Below, one piece after another: positions 22,601 through 34,600 of a DNA stretch of 64,000 nt. The stretch spans positions 406,501-470,500 of the forward strand of contig CAJNDS010002657.1 in NCBI GenBank assembly GCA_905221605.1, given 5' to 3'. Source of the stretch: Symbiodinium natans. Its lineage: Eukaryota > Sar > Dinophyceae > Suessiales > Symbiodiniaceae. The notes under the pieces are model-generated. The model ran no database searches. It was not told where the DNA came from and was given only the letters and a program-made list of their open reading frames with translations. The position numbers and the translations under genes are program-made. How positions within the stretch are numbered: position 1 is the first letter of the stretch; the number at the start of each line of letters is the position of its first letter.

Positions 22601-25600
22601 TTTTGCAACTTCTAGAATGTGTGGAGTGTTTTAGAACTGTTTCGTAACAATGGCACGTTCCAACAGCTCCAAATATTCTGAAGTTCTAAGTGTTCAGAAC
22701 TCTCAAAGCTGTTTTAAGTTTCAACAAGCTTTTGGGAATCAATCAGCAAGGCAAGGCAGAATCTGCACAAGTAGCACTTGTAGATGCTTGAAGATTTTCA
22801 GCACTTTTAACTTCAGAACGTCAAGAACGCTTAGAAACTTAACATCCGGAACGTATAGAGTTCAGTTGGGGCTTCCAGAACTAACCTTTGCAACTGTTGA
22901 ACTCCCAGTGCAAGTGACCTCTCCTGCAAGATGTGCTTCTTCCAACTAAAACTGAGAGCCTTGCAAGCTCCTTATTCCCGAGGCCTAAGAGTTTCCTAAA
23001 ACCAAGATATTCTGAACGTCCCAGGAACCCTTAGCTGCCTTAGCCTCACAAGTCTCAATGTGTTTGCACCCTTGCAGGTCATCACCCAGAAGCGCCAGAT
23101 GCACCAGCACGTTGAGCAGGTCGTGGAGGTGCCCGTGCCCATGACACAGGAGGAGGTCGTTCACGTCCCGGAGATCATGACGCAGACCCGCACAAGACAA
23201 GAGCACGTGGAGGAGATGATCGAGGTGCCGATCCCCATGCAGCAGGTGGAGATTGTTCACGTGCCTGAGATTGTCAAGCAGACTCGCATCGTGCACCAGC
23301 CAGTCGAGGAGATTGTGGAGGCAAGCTCACCTGTGATACCATGTTCTTCTTCTTCTAGCCTGATAGCATGGTTTGGACACCGCTGTCCATGACAGAACTG
23401 GGAAGTCAAAACAAGTAAAGGCTTGCGGCCCTGTCCACTGCCTGCGCAGGTGCCCGTGCCCATGACGCAGGAGGAGCACGTCCATGTGCCCAAGATCATC
23501 ACCCAGACCCGTGTAAGGCGCCAGCCTGTGGAGCAAGTCGTTGAGGCTGGCTTCGCAATTCGCCAAAACCCATCAACCCCTCCGCCCCTGCCGAACAAAT
23601 CGAGCCATCGCTCCTGTGTGAAGGTGCCGGTGCCCATGACACAAGAGGAGCAAGTCCATGTGCCCAAGATCATCACACAGACCCGCATCATGCATCAGCA
23701 TGTCGAGCAGGTCGTCGAGGCGGGCTGATGCTTCTGCGCGTGCATGGGGGCCCACGTTGTAGGCCCTGAAGCGTTCGAGATGGTGTTGACCTCAGGTGCC
23801 GATCCCGATGATGCAGGGTGGGCTTGCCAATGTTCCCCAGACTGGCCCCTATGGCTCAGCGGCACCGACACGGGCACTCCCAGCCGCACGTCTTGAAGTT
23901 CAGGATGTGTGGTTTTTTAAAGGAGTTCTTTTCAAGGAAAACCACATGGAGCAGAGAGGGTTCTTGGGGGAGAGTTTCCGAGATGTTGAAGCTCAAGTGC
24001 GGGCACTGCGCAGGCTCCGATGCAGATGGCCCCAACGCAGCAGCTGGCCCCAGGGCAGCAGATGGCCCCCATGCAGATGGCCCCAGGGCAGCAGATGGCC
24101 CCAGGGCAGCAGATGGCCCCTTATGGTGCCGCGCCGATGCAGATGGCCCCCTACGGCATGCCGATGCAGGCGCCCTTTGATGATTCCAAGCCCAAGCCTA
24201 GCACCGAAGGGGTTCTCACTGTCAGTAGGAAGATCACGACAAGGAACTGGCAGAAGCCATATGTTTGTCGACCTCAGCAGTGCGTTTGGTGTGTAGGAGA
24301 AGGAGTCCACAGGAGTCGAGGAGGAGTGGGAGTGGGAGCAGGAGGAGTTGTAGAATGGGAGGAGGAGGAGGAACAGGAGAAAAGGAAGAGTGGAGACTGA
24401 GAGGGGTGAGACGAAGACGTCAGAAGCAAGTGCAGTATCAGCGCGCTGCCATGGTATTTCTGCCACCTTGAATCAGGAGCAGGTGGTCCATGTGCCCAAG
24501 ATCATCCAGCAGGAGCCCCTCCGTCACGAGGGTTGAGCCCAACAGCCCCTACACTCAGGAGGACATAAATTATGTCGGCCCCCTTTTTAATGTTGAACCT
24601 ATGATGAAGTACATTAAAGTACCTAGAAGGGGGACTCCGACATTGCGAGCGCACCGGACTCTGGCAGCGAGGTAGCGAGGGCAGCCGATGAAGCAGCGAG
24701 AGTTTGGGGTTTGGTGCGTAGTGGTCTGGGGGTTCGCTGCTCAGAGTTTAGGGACATTTTAGGGCTTACTGGGTTTAGGGTTCAGGGTTTAGGGTTTATT
24801 AACAGGATGTTGTGTCTTGCAGGTGCTGAGAAGGATTCGAAAGTGCCAGGATGTGTCATCTGTGGCCTTTGAAGGTTTCCGGGACCTCCTGGGGGGGAGG
24901 GGGGGGAGTCTGAGAAGGGTTCTGCTGCAGCTCGTGGAATGTAAGGGTCTGTGGTGAACGAGGCAAGGGACTGGTGTCGGGTTGTTCAAGATCCGGTTAT
25001 TTGGTGCCGGACTCGCCTCTCATAGGTGTCCATCCCCTTCTGGCAGGGGGAGGTCCTTCCTTTTGGGCTCCTTTTATGCGGGATCCTGTTAGGAGGGAGT
25101 GCTTAAAGGGAGGACCCGAATTGAAAGCGAACTCTACGCTGCCTCAGACCCCACTGACGCGTTTATCTGCAGAATGTCGGCATGCTGTTGTAGAGGGAGT
25201 AGACAGTGTTTGCCCGAATTCCGGTTGGGGATTGGTCTCTGCGAGCAAATCAGCTCGGAAGTACTCTGAGCCCTGAACCCTCAGCGCTGAACCCTGAACC
25301 CGAAGCTGCAGTAGGCACATGCGTTTATGGGCTTCAGGAAGTTCGATGTGTTTTGATGCAGAGTTATTGTGATCGTTGGTTCGATGTTGAAGTTTCCGAT
25401 TTCTTCAGCCCAGGGCCTCAGCCCTGAACTACCAAGTTCGTAAAGCACCTTAAAACAGCAGCAAGTGAGACCCTAAACACCTGAAAGCCCGCCAAACACC
25501 CCTCTGCAACCCCCCCGAAACCTCGACCCCCCAAGCAGGAGCGAGTGGTGCACCAGCACGTGGAGCAGGTGACGGAGGTCCCCATCCCAATGACGCAGGC

Positions 25601-28600
25601 GCGGATCGTTGGTTGTTCAGAACTCAGAATCTATCTAATCACTCTAATTACTAATTACTCAGTTCTCTAAATTTTGGTCCCTTTTTGGGGTGCCCCAAAA
25701 TCGGGCCGCCTTTCCCCGGGTTAGGGGTTCGGGGTTTGGCAGAGCTTGGGGGCGGTTGGATTGACTTGGGGGCATGGCGAAGTCTCCTGCGTTGTGCCCT
25801 TTTTGCTTTTTTTTGCGATACCTGCTTCCTTGCCAGGAGGGTTTGTGGTTTAGGGTTTAGGGTTCAGGGTTTAGGGCTTCCTTGCCAGGAGCAGGTGGTC
25901 CACGTTCCCAAGGTGATCACGCAGGAGCGAAACCACCACTTCCACGTCGAGGCACGGGCAGGGACAGGCTGCATGGCACCCTAAACCCTAAGCCCTAAAC
26001 CCTATATCCTAAACCTAAACCCTCAACCCTCACCCCTCAACCCCAAACCCCCTGGCCCTAAACCTTAAAGAAAGCCCGAGCCAATTTTTCAGGAGATTGT
26101 GGAGGTGCCGGTGGAGCAGCGTGTGGAGCAGATTGTGCATGTGCCCAAGGCCCGCGCATTCTTGGGGTTCCCTCAGCGTGCAGCGTCTGGCCCACTCAAA
26201 CAGGGGTTGAGGGTTTCGGCTTTTTCAGGATTGACACGCTGTGATTCTCCAGTCTCAGGCTTTTCCAAACCCCCGAAGCGCAAAATGGAAGGTCCAGAAA
26301 GTGGAGAAGATCGTCCACAACCCTGTGGACTTGGAGGCACCACCTGGCGCTGACCCGCAAGCCTTGAACCCGACGCCTGAGTCATTCATATTTAATATGT
26401 TGAAGCACCCAATCCTCTGACCCTCGAAGTCCTCAAATGGGGTTTGCGAAAATCGGGGTACCCATTTTGGGGGTCCCTTTAAAGGGATTCTATTTTAGGC
26501 ATAGGTATCCCTATTTTTGGAAGTACCCAAATGCTCAAAACAGCTCGAGCGGGCAGGTGGACGTGCCGCGTCCGGTGGTTGTCGAGAAGGTTGTTCAGGC
26601 CGAATCCGGCCTTGCGAAGCCCCAAGCCTCTTATCCAGCCCTCAGCTCTAAACCCATTCGAATCTCTAAACTCGAGCTATAAACCCCATGTAAGCTACTC
26701 TCTAAGCCTCAACACCCCACCCGTTTGTCAGAAGGTCTATTTAGGGTGTAGGCTTCAGTTGAGGTTAGTGGTCGGGGGGCCCTGGGTGCCGACCCTTAAA
26801 CCCTGAACTCCACAGACTTTAGAGAAGCGGAGGTGCTACACGAACCCTGAATCTCCCCTGACATTCCACAACCCTTTAACTGTAGACTGTAAGCCGTGCA
26901 GGTGCCCAAGGTTCACGTGGAAGAGAAGGTCGTCCGAGTGCCGAAGGCAGGCTTTTCCCGTTGAATCAGCAGGTTATTTGGCGTGGAACAGGAGCTTCTC
27001 CCCTGAACGGACCTTGTGTCTGCACCTGAACTCAAAGCCCGAAGCATTGCATTGAGCACAACCAGACATTTTTTCTAGACTAGGTGCTCAGTGCACAGAA
27101 TTCGTTTTTGCCATGCAGCCGATGACCGCTGTTGCCCTCAAGCAGGTCCTGAACACCGTGGTGCACACCACCGTCCAGAACACCGTGGAGACCGTGGAGG
27201 TGGTCAAGCCTGTGGTGGCCACTTGCCCAGGGCCGGATCTGACAAAGAATGTCCAAGGTATCTCTAAGAGGGCCCGAAAGGGGTGTAAGGTCTACAGGCG
27301 CGTAGGTTGTGGGGAGAAGGGTTTGAAGTTGGGTTGCAAGATGGTTCGCCGCAAGGGCTTCGTCAGATTTTAAGGCGATGTATAGGGTGTCTGAGTGAGG
27401 GGCTTAGATAGCATTGAAGGGCTGACTTACCCATGTGAAGACCCAGGTGCAGCTGAGGGTTCCGTGCTATCCCTTGTTTCGCACCTCTGATGGAAAAGCC
27501 ACCATACAGGCTCTAGTCACAAGAAGTTGGAAACGCAGCTTTTCTGTTTCTTCTCCCGGCTTGGAAAGGGCATTGCCTCCCAAGGAGTTGTCGTCGTTGG
27601 CAGAGCCGCGAACCTGCTAAACCCATGCCGGGCAAAGGTCCACAAGGTGGTGCAGCGCAAGAAGCCCATCATCCAGGAGGACCGCGATTCTACCAAGCTC
27701 TAACATGACGCAGCTCCACCCAATTCCACAGTCTCGAAGACTCGAAGCCCTTCTGAGGCTTGGAGAGAACTAGCTGCCCTGGGAAGTTGAGCCGTTTTTT
27801 GAGAGGGCTTTGGTGGGGGGAATTGTGGGGGGTTTCCAGTTGAGAGCCTTGAAATGGGCCCCTTCACTCTCTCTCACCGGGCGCAGGACGTGGTTCAAGT
27901 GCCCAAGGCGGGGGCGGATGTCCTTGGGCTTCGGGTTTCGCCACCCTTCCGAAACCCTAAACCCTAAAGCCCTAAACCCTAGACCCTGAACCCTGAAATC
28001 TAAACCCTAAACCCTGAACCCTGGTTGTTTTCGAAAGCCGTCGGGTCAGAGTCGCCCCTAGAGCCTTCCAGTGAGGTCGTCGTGCAGCACGTGCCGATTG
28101 AGAAGGTCGTGGAGAAGGAGGCTTCCCTTGGAAACCCTTTGAAAAATTTCGGGTTCTTAGCAGGGAAGGAATCAGGTACCCTGTCATCCCTTAAAGGCTT
28201 AAAAGATCTTAAAAGGTATATATATATATATATGACCATATATATATATATACATATATATATATGGGACCTTCATTCCCTCATCCCCCACTAAGGGGAC
28301 TTGCTGAGCCCCCTCGAAGTCTTGAAGCCCCTGGCAAGGTGAAGGTGCCGGTGGTGCAGGAGGTGGAGTCGGTCGTGGATGTGCCGGTGGTCAAGCACAG
28401 GCGATGGGGTTTAGGGTTTAGGGTTTAGGGTTTAGGGTTTAGCCCTGCAACAAGCCCTTGAAACCCTGAACAGCGCCGAATTTGCTCCAAGCTTTCCAAG
28501 GCTTGACGGCCCCTCTTACCCACCTCAGACGCCTGAACCCCTTCCAGCGAGAAGTCCTGGGTCAGGCAGGTGCCCATGGTCCAGAAGGTCGAGAAGCAGA

Positions 28601-31600
28601 TTCAGGTGGCTTTGAGTATTCCCATAACCACCACTCTTTCAGACAAACCCTCCAAGTCTTGAGGCTTTCAGTGGGTCTTAGGGAGTTTGATAGGTGTGGT
28701 TTTGTGTTGGGGTTCGTGGGCATTGCAGGGTACGTTTTTGGTGAGGGTCTTATCGTTTTGGGAACCTGGGCCTTGCGGTAGCGCTGCAGTGGCAGGTGCC
28801 CCAGATTGAGTACACGGACCACCACGTCGAGGTCCCCATCCAGAAGCAGGCAGCGGGCGTTGAGGGGCGTTGGGATTGTGGTTGAGGGTCCCTGCCAAAC
28901 ACGCCATCTTCGTCCCAGGCGCGGAAGCGATGGATTCTGTACAGCTGGGGCAAGTCCTCATCTCGCCAGGTGCACGTGCCGGTGATCCAGACCGTGCAAA
29001 AGCAGGTGGATGTGCCCCAGCTCGAATACGAGGATGAAGTGGTCCAGGTCCCCGTCCAGAAGCAGGCGCGTGACCGCACCCGCACGCTGACTCCAAGCCT
29101 TGATGGAAAACAGATTCCGAAGTCAGCATCGAACCCTAGATCCTCAGGACTTTACTCCCCGCGCCGCATTCCAGTAGACTAACTTTTTGCCTACGGTTCC
29201 TGTTTTTTCGTTCTTAAGATACATTTTTCTCAAAGAGGGTTGAAGGGTACCTTGTTTTCGACACCGAACCGACTCAGGGGCTTCGGGTTCGGGATTTTAT
29301 TGGGTGTACGGGCTTCGGGCACCCATCTGCGCCCGATTGATTTTGCCCACGGCGGTGGTTGTTTCGGACATCCCTCCATGGGCAGGTGCACGTGCCCGTG
29401 ATCCAGAAGGTCCAGAAGACCGTGAAGGTGCCCCAGGTGGAGTTCGAGGACCTCTGACAGGGTTCCCCCTTTTTAACCCTAAACCCTAAACCCTAAACCC
29501 TAAACCCTAAACCCTAAACCCTAAACCCTTTTTGGGAATTGGGGGTTCTGAGAGTTCTAGGGCAGCTCTTGGGCTTGGGGATTCGGGTCGGGCCAAGGGG
29601 CCGTCTGAACGCCAAGCATCAGATGGGCCTTGAAGCGAGGAGCAGATTGTGCAGGTGCCGGTGCAGACGGAGGCGTCTGCTAGCTTGTAGCCGCTGCATC
29701 TGGGGTTCGTGGTCAGGCTTCTGGCTTCGCGAGTTTAGAGCCACGGCGCAAAACGCATCTTATTCTGCAGTTCTGGGGGTTACCTACAAACCATGAGCCC
29801 TAAAGCCCTCTCATTCAGGGTAGTCGGGGGCAGGAGGTGTCTAGGGTAGGATGCCGAGCCCGTAAACAGTTCGAGGCTTGGGGTTGTTGTGGGGCCATTC
29901 GGAGTCCAATAGCCCTAAACCCTAAACCCATCTCTAAACCCTAAACCCTAAACCCTAAACCCTACACCCCTCAAAGCCACCCAATCCTACTAGAGTGCCG
30001 CTTAGGGTGTGTTTTGGGAAGCGGTCCGCCGCTTAGGGTTTTCAGGTCTGTGGGGTTCGGAGTTTAGGGTTTAAGGTTTGGAAGTTTTCCACAGAGCAGG
30101 TCCATGTGCCCATCGTGCAGAAGATTCAGAAGACGGTGAAGGTGCCTCAGATTGAGTACGAGGACCGATTCCGAGGGAGACGCAGCTCGTTGAGTTCATG
30201 AAGATACACTTTCCGTCCTTTGGTTTGGGCGGAGGTATTGACCCTCCTGCCCAGTTTTGTGACCTGGTAGCCCTCGGCCAACTTTGGGGTTCTCGGTTCG
30301 GCTGAACCAATACAAGACCCTAAGCCCTCAGCCTCTGAACCCGAAGAGTGTGGGTTGAGAGTTTCCTGAGCACACCCAGCGCTCGTTGCGCAAAGAAGGC
30401 ACGTTCTGATTATCTGCCGAGGCTCTCATACCCCTGCCCTTCCGCACTCTGAGCGCCCTATAAACACCCTGTAAAGCCCCGACTTTTCAACCTTTCCATG
30501 AGTCACTGAGACCTTCGACCAACGATGGCCGAAAACTCTAGCTCGAAAGCCCTCCTAAACGGTAAGCCCTAAACCCTGAACCCCAAACCCTAAAACAGGA
30601 CCAGGTGGTGGAGGTCCCCGTGCAGAAGCAGGTGCAGATCCCCATGGTGCAGACCGTGCAGAGGCATGGGGTGGAACCAACAATGGAGGGGGGGGTTTAT
30701 CGGTCTTTATTCGTAAATGAAACATTAGTATAGATAAGTTATTTAAGAAAACATAAATATAAAACATGAGCATAAACATAGCATGAACATATTCAGATAA
30801 TATATATATATATATATATATCTATCTAAATGTATCTGGACAAAAAGTTCTTTTTTAGAGTTTTGGGGTTTGGGGTGTTAGGGCCTGTAAGTGTTTTTTT
30901 TGGGGGGGGTTTTGGGGTTTAGGACTTTAGGGTTTTGGCGGTCACAGGACACTCCAACTCGTTCTATTCAGGTGGAGGGGCAAGCTTGTTTAGTCTGACA
31001 CCCTCGACCTTAGGAAGGTCGGACATGGACTTCCCAAGTTCAAGAGGTATCAGCAGAAGCGGCTCTGAACGCCGTGCCCTTTCTGAGGCAATACGAAGTG
31101 CCGCAGGTCGAGTGGGAGGATCCGCCCAGCTTTAGGTTTCCAGGTTTGAAGAGTGCATAAGAGTGCAACAAATGAGCTCGGGGCGGTGTTCTTCTTCTCA
31201 GAGCCGCGTCTTCCAGTCTTTCTGATGCGTGGAGGAACAGGTGGTGGAGGTCCCCGTGCAGAAGCAGGTGCAGATCCCCATGGTGCAGACCGTGCAGCGG
31301 CACCGGCCTCGAACTCCGCAGCCTCCGGTAGATAGAGCCGACGTTCACAAGAGCTCACAGAGCCGCGCGACGCGACGAGAACCCTCCAAGCCCGCCAAGC
31401 GAGCCATCGGCCACCATCTGACCGTATCTCGGTCTGTTTCCTGAGGCAGGTGGAAGTGCCGCAGATCCAGTACGAGGACTGATGATATGTGTGAAGGGTC
31501 TGCAGATGGGGATTCATGGGAGTCTGTGTGTTTCTCCGTGGGTTCGCTTCGCAGGCCCTCTCCCCCCACACACACCCCACACACACCAGCTCCTTGCAGG

Positions 31601-34600
31601 ACCAGATCGTTGAGATCCCAGTGCAGAAGCACGTGCACGTCCCCGTGGAGATGCCGAGGCATGGGCGGTGCCGGGTGCAGGGGCTTTCTGTGCTTGACCC
31701 CAGATTCATCACCCAGGTGCACACCTCTCTTCAAGCCCTGAGCCCCAAGCCCCAAGACCATAAGCTTTAGTGCTCGGGGATACACAAAGGCTCTGTGTGA
31801 CGAGCCTGAGGCCGGGCGATGCTCTTCCCCAGCTCCAGTACGAGGACTGCCCAGCAGCCATCTGGTGGGCAGCGAGCATCAGACGTGACGTGTGGCATGC
31901 AAGCAGGCAACCGATCCCAGCGCCGCCCGTGCCAACCAGGTCGTGAACGGGCAAATGTGCTGTGAAACGTTCTGGAACATGAAACTCCCGAGCACGCGCG
32001 TCAGATGTTGCTTGCAAGCAGGCAAGCGATCCCTTGGGCGCACGTGGCAGTGACCCGAACGATCCCAGCGGCGCTGGCAGGGACCAGGTCGTGGACGGGC
32101 AAACAAGCTGTGATCTGAACTTTCTGCTGCTTGAAACTTACAGAAATGCACATATGCATCACATATGCGTTGCAAAGCCCCAAAGCCTCAAACCTTTCTC
32201 CCCAACCATCTAGCAGCCGACAGCTGTCAGATGTGGCATGTAAGCAGGCGATGGATCCTAGTGGTGCCCGTGGCCCTGGCAGGGACCAGGCCGTGGATGG
32301 GCAATCTGAGCGTTCTGCAGCTTGAAACTCACGAGCACATACCAGATGAATTGCAGACCCTCTTGTTTCTAAGCTCGCCCAATCATGTTGCAAGCTCCCA
32401 CGTTTCAGGGGGCTGCGGATGCGCCCATGCAGCAGCAGGTGCACGTGCCTGCTGCAGATCACAACCACAGCAAACGGACATGTTTTTTTCTGCAAACTCT
32501 GTGCCCTCTCTTCTTGTTTGAGAGGGCCCAGGCCAGGGTGTCAGTAAGCGCCTGCTTTGCTTTGCGCGCCCTGTGTCGCTCAAGATGAGTAGCACCTCTT
32601 TAGGAGGCTGGTTCCTGTGTAGATACGGAAAAGAGTGCAGCGGATTTTTTTTTCCCAGTAGCTCCTCGCTGGCCGCACTTGGGGGGGCATGGCTGTGACA
32701 TCACGGCGCTGTGTAGACAGGCGCCGGCTCCGAACCAGAGGATTGTCGAGGTGCCGCAGATCCAGCACCCTGGATGGACATGTTTGGGGATTTTATGGGT
32801 TGCCAGGGATTTGGACGTGAGGGTCAAGCAAAGAGCTGCCCAGCGCAGTACCTGAGACGATGCTTTCCCGAGGTACGTCGACAAGGTGGTCGAAATTCCG
32901 GTGCAAAAGCAGGTCCATGTGCCGGTGGTATCGACGGCTCCTGGGTGGAAGCATGTAGACCGTCATGTTGCAGGCCTCAAAAAGCCCCCATCCAAGAAGC
33001 CCTGCAAGCCAAGCCTAACCCCCAACAGCCCCCTTCAAGCAACCGAATCGCTTTAACTTGGTAGCCCAGTGGTACCCTTTTCCCCTTTCTTGGCTCAAGG
33101 TTCCCTTATAAAGCAACCACCCCCTAAAAAGGGTACCCTTGTTGTTAGATGGTTCCTGGGCTACCAAGTTGCGGGGCACCCCCCCTAAGGTGCAGCGAGA
33201 GGTGGAGGTGCCCCAGATTGAGTACATCGACCCTTGCCTCCTCGCTCGCTGGGGGGTTTTTGTGCTTCTGGCGCGGCTTTCTTTTTTTCAGGGCATTTCG
33301 CAGGGCTTTCTGTTGGCATAAACTTCCTGTATCGAATTTCGTTGCTCTAATAATTTCTACTTTTGCAGGAGTGGTTGTAGAGGCTGTCGCGTGATGGGGT
33401 TTTGGGTTGCAGGGATCTTGGTGTCCAGAGTTTGGCGGGATCTGGCGCTGAAGACCGATGTTCACTTAATAGCTGGGAGTTGGGAGGACTTAGTAGGGGG
33501 GGTTATAGTACCCCCTCTCAGAATCCTTGTGAAGGACTGTTAGTATGAGGGGGAACATACCAAGCTGGGAGCCGTAAGGTTACCACGAGTCTGAGGACCT
33601 TGCAAGAACCCAACGATCCGGAGGCCCGAAAAACTCCTGTTATCGTCCTTATTAAGGACTCTTAGTATACGGGGAACATCCCAAATGGCCTGAGTTCGTA
33701 ATCAGGACCCGCCAATGTAGTTTTCGGGCTTTTCTTCCTAAGGGTGATGGGCTACCTGGGATACTGATAAGGAGTCTTGTTTTTGTGATTCCTCCCATTT
33801 TCGGTTCAGTGTATCGCTGCGCATAGCGTATGGGTCCCGGCGGTCCAGCCCCCAAACCCTCCCACACATTCGCTGAGGACCAGCACGTGCACATCCCCAT
33901 CCAGAAGCATCGCCAGGTGCTCGTGCAGGTTCCGGTCGAGCGCCCTGTGGAGGCATTCGGGTCGTGTGGTCTTCTCAGCAAAATGTCCTTAAGTTGAAAC
34001 GGGAGGTCTGGGGTCTTGCAGTGCTGGGGGTTCCTGTCGCTAATCATTCACTCCGCTCTCCAAGATGTCACTAACAATGCAAATAAACTTGGTCTTTGTG
34101 TCGAAGTGCATATCCTGGGGCCCCTGCAGGTCAATGTCATCGAGACCACGGAGAAGGTGGTGGACATTCCGGTCGTGAAGCAGCGCGAAATCCCGCAGGC
34201 CAAGTTTGACTGTTCACGGGTGTTTACAAGTGGAGTCGAGCTTTGCTCCCGGATATATCTTCAGCTGCCACTTCTTGCCCATGAAGCTGCGAACATGGTT
34301 GCGGGTTTAGGATTATGTCTGTCTGTGTTGGCAAAAAACTCCTTGCTGCCTCCTTCATTGAGCCGAGCATGAAGTTTTGCAGGTCCCCTTAGTGTAGGTT
34401 GAGCCGATAAACCCCAAACCCCGAACACCCCCCCTAAACCTCTGAACCCCTCAGCCCTAAACCCCCTTAACCCCTTGAGTCTTTGACCCGATGCGCGGGG
34501 GCCCTGACACGGAACAGGTGCAGACCATTGAGAGGATCGTTGAGATCCCAATGGCTCTTTCCTCAGACAGCCCTCCCCGACTGCGACTTCTATCGCTACG

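Noticed and set aside
27677-27703. Gene end at TAA 27701 (…DRDSTKL)
   Set aside because: It is possible, but a GA donor at 27677 followed by the phase-0 exon at 27887 starting GAC fits the pattern seen repeatedly downstream. Kept as an alternative in the gene entry.
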